Source: Neoceratodus forsteri
Lineage: Eukaryota; Chordata; Ceratodontiformes; Ceratodontidae
Direction: 5' to 3'
Assembly (NCBI GenBank): GCA_016271365.2
Contig: CM057452.1
Span: 1,243,005,001 to 1,243,069,000 of the forward strand
DNA: 64,000 nucleotides
Notes under the pieces: generated by a model
The model's input: the letters and a program-made list of their open reading frames with translations, nothing else
Database searches by the model: none
Told to the model about the DNA's origin: nothing
Shown here: in pieces, positions 45,345-58,000 of the stretch
Position numbering within the stretch: position 1 is the first letter of the stretch
How the letters are laid out: the number at the start of each line of letters is the position of its first letter
Translations under genes and position numbers: made by a program

Positions 45345-46620
45345 TAGGGTTGCCAGGCCACGTCTATGTTAAACCCAAAGGTTTGCACTTTAATAATTTT
45401 GCAACTGTTTATCTGATTTGCCTGAATGTTTTCCAGCACGGTGTCCAACCATAGATCTCTGGATCTCCCATATTTTGTTCCAGTCGGATATAAGGTTGCT
45501 AAGCTGTGGATTGTCAAACATGTGAAAACTCCTCAACTTTTGTGCAATTTTTTGTCAGGCAACAGAGACCAAATGACTTCAAATGTGCATTTGTAAATGT
45601 GACCTGGGTGAAAGTCATGCCTTTTGAAGATTTGGTGAAAAAATATTAATCTGTTCAAAAGTTATGCATGTTTTTCATGTCCCATTTTAGCCTATGGCAG
45701 CATTTATATGGGCAACACGAAAACTTTCACAAAAACATTTTTCTTTTCTTGCTAAGCATTTTCCTTTTTGTGCTGCTGCCATCTCATTTTCAATTAGCAA
45801 GAGAGAAAGAAAATTGTAACTCAAAAAATGCTGCTCCTTGTTAAACACAAGTGCGTGTGTTTACTTAATCGGGGCCTGAGGAACTCACCCGTCATCAGGT
45901 TTTGTGCAGGTTGACTGGAAATATATTTTTTAAAATGTTTCTGCCATTTTGGAATTTTGTTTTCATGAAAACATTTTTTGTGTCCATGGTAATAACCGCA
46001 GACAAAAAAAATATGCACGAAAACATATTTTTTTGCACTGAAAGATTTAATTCTAAGGTATGGGGTGCCGCAAAAGCGTTATGTTTTAGCTAAAACAATG
46101 CTCAAAAACATTGTTCCGTGTGTTATTTTCTGTCACTTCATTGTGCCAAGGTGGATTGTGCTTTATGCCTCAGACTTACATGATGACAAGTGCTTGAGTA
46201 ACTGGTCTGCCTTGTGCTTGTCTGGTAAAGAAATATTGATTGGTTACATAGTTATAACATTTAGAAATTTGGAAATTTCCCATAGGATAACATTGCAGCA
46301 CCCGTATCATGAGAATAATTCCAGATATGGATTTTTCCTTCTCTCAGCAGTGGACTAAGCCTGCGTGGAGGTTTCAAAGTCATGATTACAACTTCAGTGG
46401 AATTTTTTTCATAGTTGTTAAGGTTACTGAGATATTGCCAAATTAGTGTTACAAGGGTTCCTTTTAAGTACTATAGGGCTGCTGTATGCCTCCATACTTC
46501 TGTGTAAGTTGGAGTGCAGAGACCAGAGTGCCTGTGCTCCCACATACACATTCGATTAGGCATACATTGGCATTGTGAAGGGAGCACAGGGCCGTAGTGC
46601 CCCGCTCCCACAACCACCTT
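45345..46620 (+). repeat. Unclassified interspersed repeat, copy 1
   Basis: It begins GTATAGTTAGGGTTG, then TTTGCACTTTAATAATTTTGC. It ends GAGATATTGCCAAATTAG, AAGGGTTCCTTTTAAGTACT, GCTGCTGTATGCCTC and one or two satellite-like monomers with GGAGCACAGGGCC. The same ordered words occur at 47100-48700, so the two are copies of one element about 1.3-1.6 kb long without its satellite. It has no coding signature. Confidence 0.6.
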
Positions 46621-46680
46621 CCAGTTACCAGTTGCATTACACTTTCTCAAAAAGAAGATACATTAATTGCAAAAAATGTA

Positions 46681-47006
46681 ATTAATGCATCAGTTAGGGT
46701 TGATAGCACAGTGACAAAAGTATGGAAATGTGATGTTAGGGTTACCCCCTCACCAGCCAGGCCCCCCACACTCCACACCCCAACAGACATCGGGGTGTGC
46801 CATGGGGTCATCAGGCCTAACTCTCACCCCATTCTTCTATACTATAGCATGTCAGCCTGTTTACACATGGAATGGGGTAAGAGTTGGGCCTGATGACCCC
46901 ATGGCACACCTTGATGTCTGCTGGTGTGTGGAGTGTGGGGGGCAACCCTAACATCACATTTCCATATTTTTGTCATTGTGCTAGCAACCCTAACTGATGC
47001 ATTAAT
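46681..47006. repeat. Foldback element, 326 bp
   Basis: The left arm starts ATTAATGCATCAGTTAGGGT. The right arm ends ACCCTAACTGATGCATTAAT, a perfect complement at the tip. Inward, GTATGGAAATGTGATGTTAG pairs with CTAACATCACATTTCCATA, and GGTGTGCCATGGGGTCATCA pairs with TGATGACCCCATGGCACACC. The loop is about 40 bases. It lies between the two copies of the unclassified repeat. Confidence 0.85.
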
Positions 47007-47019
47007 GAAGTTTTTTTTG

Positions 47020-47090
47020 AAATGAATATATATATATATAGATATATACATATATATAGATCTAGATATAGCTATATATATATTATACCA
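47020..47090. repeat. TA-rich microsatellite
   Basis: Alternating TATATA with GATATA/GATCTAGATATAG interruptions, directly after the foldback at 46681-47006. Confidence 0.8.
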
Positions 47091-47099
47091 CTGCAGTTG

Positions 47100-48640
47100 A
47101 GCCAGTATAGTTAGGGTAGAGTAGGCATTTTATTGTTAAACCCCAGATTCTGCACATTAATAACTTTACAGCCATTCAACAGATTTGTATGAAATTTGGA
47201 ATGTGCATTTGATATGGTAGCTCTCTTGATTTGCCAAGTTGCGTTTTGGTTGGACGTACAGTTTTTGCATAGCGAAGTGCTGAAAAATGCATCTGTCGCC
47301 ATTTTTGACACATTTGTTTGCCCATCACGCTGCGACCACACCATTTGAAGTTTTGGTCTGAAATTTGGAATGCAGAAAGAGTTTAGTTCAAAGAACAATT
47401 CAGCATTGGTTTGGTTAAAAATATTAATTTGTTCCAAAGTTATTTAAATTTTAATTGTTGGGTTATGAGCATGCTCAGTTCACTCCAAGATTCATTTTTT
47501 TTTTTTTTTTGCAAAAGGGGATTGGGCTCAAGGTCAAAGATTTTGTCAGCTCACAAAAAGGGATTTAAAAAATCCCAGTCTGTGAGGAAAAATTCCCCTT
47601 CCACGAGCCGCCATCTTGTTTTAATTTTTTCACCAAACAAAATGTTGTGGTTTCCTCCATGGGTGACTTCTTGTTGCAATAAGGCATGGGTTTTGTTCAG
47701 GGTGATGCCCTCTACAAACCTTTACCTTTGGTGTGCTTCATTTTGGCCAAAAAATGGCCATTTCAAATTTTTTAATTCTTTGTCTATGACTCGCTTCCAA
47801 TCCCCTTTCGTGAGCTGACAAAATCCCTGTCTGTGATCTTATACCCGTTCGTGAGGTAGCAAAATCCTTGACCGTCACTTTGTGACCAGATGGCCCTTCT
47901 CGTGAACAAGGAATGACTCACGATCAAGGATTTTGCTGCCTCATGAGAGGGGATCAGCTCGCGGACTGGGATTTTGTCAGCTCATGAAAGGGGATTGGGT
48001 TTTTGAAACCCCTTTCATGAACTGACAAAATCCCAGCCCATGAGCTGACATAATCCCCGTCCGCGAGCAATCTCCTGTTATGAGGTAGCAAAATCCTTGA
48101 CCATCACTTAGGGACCAGATGGCCAAAATATGACGGTCAAGGATTTTCACAGATGGTGATTTTGACAGCTCGTAAATAGGGATTGACCTTGCAGTTGGGG
48201 ATTTTGCTACCTAGTGAACTAGGAATTTTTACTCTTTTGAAAACTTTCCCACTGCATTTTAAATTAACAATTTGGTCTTTTGACTTGAATTTTTCAGGAT
48301 ATAAAAGGGATGCTCCAGAGATGTGAATTATGCTATTTAGGTGTTGAAAAGTTAATCGGTTCCATAGATATGCCAACATGAAATTTTGATTTTTCACAAA
48401 GGAGAACATTGTGGCACCCATAGTGACTTTCAGCACCCGTATCTCGAAAAAGAAGCAAGGTATGGAATTTTTACTACCCACAGCTCAGATCACCTTCAGG
48501 TGATCTAAGCTATAAAAAGAAGTTTGGAAGTTGTAGATTATACCTGCAGTGTTACAGTTACAGAGATATTGGCAAAAATGTGTTATAAGGGTTTCTTTTG
48601 AGTGCTATGGCACTGCTGTATGGCTCAATACTTATCTGTA
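47100..48640 (+). repeat. Unclassified interspersed repeat, copy 2
   Basis: It begins GTATAGTTAGGGTAG, then CTGCACATTAATAACTTTAC, matching the start of copy 1 at 45345. It ends CAGAGATATTGGCAAAAATG, TAAGGGTTTCTTTTGAGTGC, CTGCTGTATGGCTC, matching copy 1 near 46430-46500. It holds an internal block of short inverted repeats (47515-48230, listed separately) that copy 1 lacks, and continues into a satellite. Confidence 0.6.
47515..48230. repeat. Interlaced inverted short repeats (GATTTTGTCAGCTCATGA family)
   Basis: Words such as GGGATTTTGTCAGCTCATGA and AAGGATTTTGCTGCCTCATG, and their complements, occur repeatedly on both strands (near 47535, 47810, 47860, 47935, 47970, 48005, 48085, 48185). The tightest pair is centred near 47999: ATGAAAGGGG-ATTGGG faces CCCTTTCATGAACTGAC. 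A larger fold spans about 47930-48103. It has no coding capacity. Confidence 0.75.
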
Positions 48641-49735
48641 AGTGGGAGCACAGGCCGAGAGGGTTTGTGCTCATGCTAACATGTACTGGTTGAGTCTATG
48701 GCATATTGTGTGTCTGTGTTATGTGTAAGTGAGAGTGCGGGCCTGCGCTGCCACACACACTGTTATGTGGAAATCAGCAGATTAGTTGGAGTGAGGGGGC
48801 CCATAGGACTAGTGCCCAGCCTAACATGCACTAGTTATCCCTGTGGCATATTGTGTGTTTGTGTTAGGTGGGAATGGACAGATTTGTGAGAGCGCAGGGC
48901 CTGGAGAGTCCTTGATCCCAGCAATTTGTACTAGTTAGCCATATGTCGTATTGTATGTCTGTGCTATGTGTAAGTGGGAGCACAGGGCCCAGAGACCCTG
49001 CTCCTCCACATGCATATACTGTTATCTGGAAATTGACAGGTTAGTGTGAGTGCAGGGTCCAGAGAGGTCGTGCTCACAGTAATATGTACTAGTTAGCCCC
49101 ATGGCATATAGTGTGTCTGTGTTACATGTAAGTGAGAGTGCAGGGCCTGGAAGGCCTGCACTCCTACAAACATATACTGTTAGGTGGAAATGGACAGATT
49201 TGTGGGAGCACAGGGCCAAGAGGGTCCACCCTCCCACCAATATATACTAGTTAGCTGTATGCAGTATTGTGTGTCTGTGCTATGTGTAAGTGATAGAGCA
49301 GGGCCTGGAGGGCCCACGGTCCCACACATATATAATGTTATGTGGGAAACTGACAAGTTAGTGGAAGTGAAGGGCCCAGAGGACTTGTGCTCACACTAAC
49401 ATGTAATAGTTAGCCCTATGCCATATTGTGTGTCTGTGTTATGTGTAAGTGGGACTGTAGGGTCTGGAGGACCTGCAGTGCCACACATGTGTACTGTTAG
49501 GTGGAAATGAACAGATTTGTGGGAGCACAGGGCTCAGGTGGCCCGCTCTCCCACTAATATGCACTAGTTAGCTTTATGCAGTATTGTGTGTCTGTGCTAT
49601 GTGTAAATGGGAGCACAGAACCTGGAGGGCCCATGGTGCCACACACATATAATGTTTTGTGAAAATGGACAGGTTAATGGGAGCACAATGCCTGGAGGGC
49701 CCATGGTCCTACTAACATGTACTAATTGCATTAAA
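48640..49735 (+). repeat. 158-bp satellite made of two related half-units
   Basis: ACTAGTTAG-type landmarks lie near 48683, 48829, 48928, 49087, 49246, 49404, 49562 and 49720. From 48928 the spacing is 158-159. Each unit contains the word CAGGGCC twice, about 70 and 88 bases apart (for example 49141, 49211 and 49299), so the unit is a dimer of two diverged half-units. One half-unit has TATGTGTAAGTGGGAG, the other GGAAATGGACAGATTTGTGG. The first interval is irregular (about 99). Confidence 0.85.
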
Positions 49736-50680
49736 TTACCACCAACAGCTTAATCTGGTTCAAAATCAGTCAGCTGGGATTCATCTGTATAACCTTCCCC
49801 CAGGTCATGCCTGAAAATAGGCAGAATTTGTCTAGTGCACCTACCCGGTGAACAAAAACTAAATAAATAAATTCAAGTAGCCCTAGAGGTTGTATAATTG
49901 TGACTGCAGGAACAAAAGTATTGCACTGATTTATGTTTACACAGTCTGTTTGCTTCTGCATACTGCCCCACACTAGTCACACCATCCTTCCTAATCTCCC
50001 CACATTCCTGCTAGCACCCCCCCCTCACACACACATTCTACTGTCTGGTACACTCTGTGACCCTGTTCAGAAACCCCTTGGACTACCTTCATCCCCACAC
50101 ACATTATCCCCCCACACACCCAAACACAGTTTCTCTACACCTCTTTTCTTACCACAGATAGTACCTGTTGTGCAGGACCCCCACCTCCCTCCCTTCCTTA
50201 CATCTACTGACTCTGGCCGTCTACCACACACACTGCTACCGGTTTCACTCCTTGATACTATCTAGTTTGCTTAATATGTTAAGATTTTGAAAGAAGATAT
50301 GAGAGACATGTTATATGTGCAAATAATTATTTTCTTTGTAAAAAAAAAGCTTTAAACATTTTACATAAAATCAAACTTCAAAAAAAATACATTTGTTTAA
50401 ATAAAATATTAGTATATGCAAAGCTAAAAAACAAAATCTAAATGTTAACTTCACACGGGGTGGTGTAGGAGGATAAGAAAAAAAAATTATAAAAATAAAA
50501 TGGGAATGATTTAACTAAAAAAAAGTATGAAGGTCTCTGTGTTGAAATTTAATTTTACCATATAAAATGTAATTTAAAAAATAGTCATTTTTAAAGATTT
50601 AAAACAAAGTTAAACTTTTCTTTTTGTAACACAAACAATTCAATTAAACATTAGTATATAAAAAAAACATAAAATATAAA
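49736..50680. other. AT-rich spacer, no gene
   Basis: A CA/C-rich stretch (49975-50240) gives a spurious Pro/His/Leu-rich open frame. The rest is A/T-rich. Confidence 0.35.
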
Positions 50681-51328
50681 AGGTGACCTGCAAAGAAGCT
50701 GCGCAGACAGCTCCCATCCCCACATAACTTTGAATACTGCTGTGGGAGTCTGGGGCTGCAATCATCACTATTTTTCATACAATGCTTAAATTTTAATCAA
50801 GTGCCGAAACCTGAGACCAAATGCAGAAGTGTGAGTGGGTCCAGATTGAGTGGGTGCAAGTGTTCAGGCGTAATGCACCCATTTAGTGATGTGTCAAACA
50901 CCACTACTCTTTTTGTATCAGTGGTGCCGGTAGTTTACTATATTTATTTCAGTGGTTCCTTGGGGGTCTTGATATTCAAAATATTACTTACAGCAACACG
51001 TGGATGGGCTATTGCTGTAAGTAATATTTCGGGTATCTATAACCCCCATGGAAGCAATAAAATAGATATTATAAACTACCTGCACCACTGCTACAATAAA
51101 AGCAGTGGTGCTTGACATGTCACTAAATGGGTGTAATACCCATGAGTACTTATGCCCACTCGATCTGAACTTGCTCGCACCTCTGAGTTCAGTCATAAGT
51201 TTCAGTAGTTGATTAACATTTTAGCATGATATGAAAAATAGTGAGGATTGCAGTCCCATACTCCTACAGCAGTATTGAAAGGTATGTGGGGATGGATGCA
51301 GGCTGCGTGGCTTCTTTGCAGGACACCT
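50681..51328. repeat. Large foldback element, about 650 bp
   Basis: AGGTGACCTGCAAAGAAGC at 50681 faces GCTTCTTTGCAGGACACCT ending at 51328. The pairing runs inward through the ATCATCACTATTTTTCATA-like stretch, CACCCATTTAGTGATGTGTC against GACATGTCACTAAATGGGTG, and ATTACTTACAGCAA against TTGCTGTAAGTAAT at the centre (about 51006). Arms are about 310 bases and well conserved. It has no ORF of its own; the open frames inside are reflections of each other. Confidence 0.85.
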
Positions 51329-51429
51329 TTAAATATGAGTTGATTTCACATAGGGGGGAAAGAAAAAAGTAAAAACAAAATTGTATAGCTTAAATAAAAA
51401 CAAAATGAACAAATTAAGGCCACTGTCTG

Positions 51430-52005
51430 TGATAGTGATGTGCTAGCCCTCATTCTGTGATGAGGTTGCCTTGGGGGAGGTGGCGGAAGTGGAAGGGTCC
51501 ACAGGAGAAGTTTCTTGGGTCAGGAATTGGTTTCCCTCCTCCTGTGGTGTTGTGCTAGGAGGGGCACTTGGTGGAGGTTCCTGGTGCTGCTGAGGCTGCT
51601 GAAGGGCCAGGTCCATTTCCTGCTAATGCTGCAGGTCCTGGTAGATCAGGTGATGTATTCCTTGTGTGGCCTCCAATTGGTTCTTGGCCAGCCATAACAT
51701 GAGGCCATGTGTGGTCTCTTGGGTGCAACATTGGCCTCTTTCTGCTCATGCAATTGATTTATAGCATGAGCAAGGCCTCTGTTGCTGCCCTCAAGACCAT
51801 GGATAGCAACCACAGCCGCATGTCCAACACGGCCATGTCATTATAGAAAATCAATAATTTGATCTTGTTTTGCTAACATTTTTTCTTGATTTGTTGCAAC
51901 AACCTGTCCGCATTGGTCCACAACCTGGTTGCTGTCCTCTATGACCTTGAGCAGCCAGCCAAGACTGTGCTGGGTGTTTTTCAACTGTTCTAGATATCCT
52001 GTAAG
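51430..52005 (-). pseudogene. Possible exon of a Harbinger-type accessory (Myb/SANT-like) protein
   Basis: On the minus strand a good 3' splice site (a long T/C tract then GTCTTACAG, 52022-52005) is followed by LEQLKNTQHSLGWLLKVIED and NQEKMLAKQDQIIDFL. This is a coiled-coil-like stretch ending at a double stop near 51842. A further reading near the end is QQPQQHQEPPPSAPPSTTPQ then EEGNQFLTQETSPVDPSTS, closing at 51450. The helical segment plus Pro/Gln tail is the plan of the C-terminal part of Harbinger second proteins. The DNA-binding domain was not found, so the call is tentative. The large foldback lies next to it. Confidence 0.4.
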
Positions 52006-52972
52006 ACAAAAAAAAAAAGAAGACTATGCAAATAAGTGTTATATAGTATTGCTGTTTCATTTTTTGATTTTAGGTTCTTAATGCATGCATTTCTTTGCTA
52101 TTTACTACTTCTACTGTTGAGCATCGACAAACTATGTTGTTTATGAAGAGCATGGTAGTGATGTTGGTGTGTTAAGAATGTTCTGAAATTCAATGCATGA
52201 ATAAAAAAGATTATACAAAAGATCTATGATTTTGAGATGTACAGTGATAGACTGTTGTTTTTTTTCTGGTGTATGATATAGCTTTTATTGATGCCTGTGT
52301 TTCATAGCATAACCACAGTACAATTTGAAAATATAACAGTAGTCTGCTGTTCTATATTGCTTACTCTGCCATAGCAATAATGTGATGAAAATGGGATGAT
52401 GAAAAGATTATTTGTTTTGTTAAGGAAATTGAAGAGTTGCTCAATTTGGCATTAAAAAAATTTGTTTCCCATTCTATACTATATGTTGCGTATGGGTATA
52501 GGTTACACAGATGCAGTATTAAAAGCTTCTAGAGTATTTCTTGTGATGTCTAACACCTGTTAGCCGAGTTGTTGAGATTTATAAAAATGTTTTGGTGCTG
52601 CCTATTTAAGTATTAACAGTGTTGTTACTGTTGAAATCCATGCATCATATTTCATGTTGTTTTGAATTAGATGTTTGCAAGTGATATGCAGAAATGTATA
52701 GCACAGTCTGGCAGTAAGCGTGAAAATATATATTTGCATATCTTCATATGCAAGCTGTATGGCACATGTGATGATGCTGGGGTGTAGATAGGAAAAAAGG
52801 ATAGAAAAGAAGGTATGAAAACAGCTATGCATGCAATAATGCAATTCTACTGTTTAGCACATTATTAATGCAGCTAAAAGTGCTACAGCATAACAATGCA
52901 CCCTTTTCACAGTGTGAGACACATACTTACTGTTACTTTTTTTTCTTGACAGTGTATGGAGTTATGGAAAGA
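52006..52972. other. AT-rich spacer, no gene
   Basis: No ORF with a signature. If the exon at 51430-52005 is real, this would be its upstream intron. Confidence 0.3.
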
Positions 52973-53187
52973 AAGAAACATAGAAACATAGAATTTGACG
53001 GCAGATAAGGACCGCTTGGCCCACCCAGTTTGCCCATTTCCCTACCTGATGGATAAGCTGCAGATTCTAGTTAATCAACAGCTTACTTCCTCCTGCCCCC
53101 CACTAGAATTGCCTTATGCCTGTCCCATGCATTCTTGAATTCTCCCACTGTTCCTGATTCCACAACCTCCTCAGGGAGGAGAAAAAG
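52973..53187 (-). mobile_element. CR1 LINE 3'-end fragment
   Basis: It starts GAAACATAGAAACATAGAAT then GACGGCAGATAAGGACCGC, which is the antisense 3' UTR shared with 3586, 26226 and 60313. It ends near CCTCAGGGAGGAG, inside the ORF2 C-terminus. About 215 bases survive. Confidence 0.85.
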
Positions 53188-55095
53188 GAAAAACTGTTAC
53201 ATAAATATATCATTGAAAGACCTCCACCTTCTCCCCCTTTCCTGGACACATACCCACTCTTATATTAACATTGACAGTGTTAATATTTTAATTGCAGATA
53301 CACCATTCATAACAGTTAAATAGATATATACATATTATGTGATCAATGTCTGATCTTGTACAATTACAGTTTCATGTGCTATTATTTTCATCTGTTCCAT
53401 TTTCTTCAAACTGTGTGCCAGTGCCCCCTCCCTTGCACAGTGTGTTTACAACATTGTGGCGCATCAACTCTCTTTGGACTCTGTACACCTGCTGAGTACA
53501 GCAACAAATACTCACTTGGTTCATCTTGTACAGGAGTTTATCTGTCCCTTTGTAACATCACCTTCTTACCATCAAATAACAGTGTACTCTTCCTACTTAC
53601 CATCTAAAGGTCTGTGTCTGCTCAATAAACTGTGTGAACAGACTCTTTACTGCACAAGCTTTAAAATATTTTATTGAACTGTGCTGGAGTGCTTTTGTGA
53701 GTGCAATAATATAGTTGTAGTGTTGGCACCATTGAGTATACAGGACCTCACAAGGAGCTGTGATACCATGTACCTGTGCTGAGAGCTGTCATCACACTAC
53801 TTCATGGTACAGCATAGCTTCACGTTGTACTCCCTGGATGGTATTATCATTTTATTTGTCAATCCAGAACAATTTGACTATATACTTCTTATCTTCTAGA
53901 ACAGCCACTTTTCTTGGGCACACAACACAGTGATCTGTTGAAATAAAAGATAAAGGTTTAATGCACCACTTTGTAAAATACATAATGTTGTGGCTTTTGG
54001 AGAAGAGATTTGCTCAGCCATACAAACTTATTGGTTATTATATGCTGAATAAAATTATGTGATACTGCCCCCATTGTTCTTTCTGTTGCAAGCTGTGCTT
54101 TTCATAACTTCTGTACTTATTATGCGTTCGTAATAGTATGGTGTTAGCAGTCCCCCCAATATCTGTTGCACATGGACAACCCCAGCCACTGACAACTGAG
54201 ACTTCTGCTATACATTAGTGCGGTTAATGATACTGGTATATGTATCTTAGGATATATACAATATTTTTGAGGTGTCCTTATCAGGTTTTAATATCAAATC
54301 TTAGTATGACATCTTCGGTTATTAATATTTACTACTTGTGAGAAAGTTTATGTAGGCAGAACAAATCTCTGTGGAAATTTGACAATCTCTTACAATGAAT
54401 AAAGTTATACTGATTTGTTGATAGAAGTACATTTCACTACTATATCATGCAATGTTAGTAGATTGTCTTGTCTACTTATAAAGTAGCTGTAAAAAGTAAA
54501 CTGTGACTGCTACCAAAATGGAAAACTAAGCTCTAGACACAGAACACCAGCCCAAAGAAATGCTTGAAGTTACAGAGCAACTTACCGGAATTGCTTAGAA
54601 TACCTCAGAATAATTTGTGGATACAACAGAAAACACTCCGGAAACAATTCAAGAGCCCAGTCAGACATCAAATCACCTGACAGAAAACAGATTGGAGACA
54701 TCAAAAGAGCCAACCACAACTGCAGCTCCCACTTCACAACAAATAGTGAGTACTAGATTTGAGCACTACACACCTTAGCAACCCAATGCAATTGAAAATG
54801 AAAAAATGGGGAACTACTTTCCTCAGTGGAACAATATTTCAACAAATAAATATATATTTTTTTATTTAAAATACGGTGTAAACTGAATCTTTTTAAAAGA
54901 AACAAAAGAAAGCCATTTCATGAGTGCAATAAGTCACTCTGGTGTGTGCGTTAGACAGTTTTAACACACAGCGAGGTGGGGTGGATGAACTCGGCTTGTG
55001 GCTTTGTGCTTCACCACATCCCTAGTTGGGCATTAGAACTGTCTAACATACACCAAGCTGTGTCTTACTGCTTACTTCTTAAGATGTCATTTCAA
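53188..55095. other. Intergenic DNA, no gene
   Basis: Short open frames only, none with a family signature and no repeat structure recognised. Confidence 0.3.
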
Positions 55096-55099
55096 TGGT

Positions 55100-58000
55100 A
55101 CAACAAAAAATATAGTGTTGAATGCTACGATACAGCAACCCCCCCCGCAGCACACCCCCTTGATACCGGTTCATAAGCAGCCACTGTGTGTCCTGATAGT
55201 CTAGTAAATATACTCCTTATCTGGTACATTGACCCCGTTAAAAAAAAAAAAAACAGTTTCATGCATCTCTGGCAGTCTAGTGTATCCCTGCTACCCTGCT
55301 GATAACATGATTGTGGCCAAATAAGTGACGTGATTGATCTTGACAGCATTGTGGTATCACTGCCACCCCCCTCCCCCCTCCTGAGCACCCACACAAGACA
55401 TATAGCTCACACCACTGCCCTGCCCTACCTGTTCTCCTGCAGGCATTATGGGCAGTGAATGCACCCATAGATCTCTGTGGCTGTCTGACTAATGACAAGT
55501 TACAGTATGTGCTGTAAATGCAGTGGCCACACTGTGGCCAGTATGTTTGCAATGCATACTGTTATTGCCATACACAACTTTCCATATGAAGTCATTCATT
55601 GACAAAGTTGTGAATGACTTTCACAGTATGTAGTGCAAGTCCATTACTACAAAGTGTGGAACAATGCAGTAGCAGCAGATACTGCATTGTGTTTCTTAAC
55701 CAGGAGAGACACACTAAACTGAAAGCTTGTTTACAGGCTCTACCTGGGAGCACAAGGAAGTTAAGTGACTTGGTCAGGGTCACACAGTATGCAAGTGGGG
55801 GTTGTGGGATTCAAACACAGGTCTCTAGGTTTGCAGCTCAGAGCCTTAAACCACTGCAATATACTGCCTATGCTGTCATTTGGTGGACAGCCATGGCGTG
55901 TGTGGTTCGGTTTGATGCTTTTCAATGACTGGGGATGGGGGAAGTGGTGTGAGCTGGGTGTGATGTGTGGGTGGATGGGGAAGGTTGGGATGCCACCAGA
56001 CTACAATGGATTGATAAAACTGTCTTTCATGTACACTGAGATGACCACATGCTGTGCTGGGTGCTTCATGCATTTCATTGATCAACAGTGCACAACTAAT
56101 GTATATATGGGGACAAAGGTACGACTGCACAAAACAGGTGTAAATGGTAGCTACAGAGAGATGGGCTGCTGTAATGCATGTCACAATGCAGCAGTCACCA
56201 GTTGTCAGTGACAATCCCCCCACCCACACAATGCTTTGAAAACTGTTTGCAATCATGGACAGAGTGTTGTGGTAGCCTAGTGACCTTACTCCCTGTCTAG
56301 TGGTTTTAACCCTGCTGAAAACAGTTGCATGCATCTCTGGTAGTCTAGTAGTTCTACCCTCTCCAACTGATAGCATGATTGTATCTAAATAAGTGATGTG
56401 TCTGTTCTTGATAGTGTGGTGGCACCCATGTACACCATCCCTCCCCCTTCCCCATTATCCAACACAGACAGAGGACGCCCACCTAAAATCACTCCCTTCC
56501 CCACACTCCAGCAGTTATTGATGGGCAGTGAGTACACCTGTAGACCTCTGCAACTGTCTGAGAAATGACAATTTAGTATATACTGCAACTACATTGGTTT
56601 ACTGTGTAGCAATATGCTTGATTTACAAATTGTAATACTCATATACAACTTTCTGTATGAAGATTTTCATTGAGAAAGTTGTGGATGACTATCATAGCAC
56701 ATAGTGCAAGCCCACTGGTCCCACAGTATGGAAGAATGGAGTAGCAGCAGAAACTATATGCTATCATTCAATGTACAGACATGGAGGTGCGTGGTTGCAT
56801 TTGCTGCTGCTCAATGACTGTGTGTGTGTGGGGGGGGGGATTTGGGTGTCCTGTATGAGTGTGGGTGTAGGGAGATGGGGTGCCTCTAAACTATAAGGCA
56901 TGGAAAAAACTGTCTTTCACATGAACTAAGAGGTACACATGCTGAGCTGGGTGCTTTGTGCATTTAGCTGGTGGACACTGTAAAACTGATCCATACATGG
57001 GCATAGAGTTATAACTGTACGAATCAGGTGTGAATGGTACCCATACACAGGTAGACTGTAGTATTGAATGCTATGACACACCAGTCACCAGTAGTGGCTG
57101 GCAGGCCCCCCTCCCCCCAACAGTGCATCCCCTTGAAACACGTTCATAAGCAGCTGCTGTGTGTCCTGGTAGTCTAGTAAACATACTCCCTGCCTTGTGC
57201 ATTGACCCAATGAAAAAACAGTTTCATGCATCTCTGGCAGTGTATCCCTGCTACCCAACTGATAACATGATTGTGGCCTAATAAGTGACATGGTTGATTT
57301 TGACAGTGTTGCGGCACCCCTGCTGCCCCCTTCTGAGCACCCACACAGGACACATAGCTCATACCACTGCCCTACCCACTGTCCTGTACCACCCACAGAT
57401 CTCCGCGGCCTTCTGACTAATTACAACTTACAGTATGTTCTGTGAGTGCAGTGGTCTACACCACGGTCAATATATTTGCAATGCATACTGTAGTTGCCAT
57501 GCACAACTTTCTGTATGAAGTCATTCATTGAGAAAGCTGTGAATCAATATTACAGTATGTTTTCCAAACCCATTACTATGAAGTGTGAAACAATGCAGTG
57601 GCAGCACATACTGTATGCTGCCATTTGGTGGGCAGCCATGGAGGTGTGTGCTTTGGTTAGCTGTTTTTCAATGACTGGGGTTGGGGGGAGGGGGAGAAAG
57701 TGGTGTAAGCTGGGAGTAATGTGTGGTTGATTTGGGGGGTTGAGGTTCTGCCAGACTACAATGGATGGATAAAACTGTCTTTCATGCGGACTGAGAGGAC
57801 CACGTGCTCTGTTGGGTGCTTCACGCATTCCACTGATCAATAGTACACAACTGATGCATACATGGAAACAAATTTACAAGTACACAAAATGTGTAAATGG
57901 TAGTCACAGAGAGGTGACTGCTGTAATGCATGTCACAATGCAGCAACCACCAGTCGTCAGTGACAACCCCCCCCAATGCTTTGAAAAATGTTCGTAATCA

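Noticed and set aside
49933..50265. 110-codon Pro/His/Leu-rich open frame
   Set aside because: It comes from C- and CA-rich low-complexity sequence, with no motif or splice context.
55876..56376. 166-codon minus-strand open frame
   Set aside because: It lies inside one unit of the ~900-bp array and is not kept open in the other units. No domain is visible.
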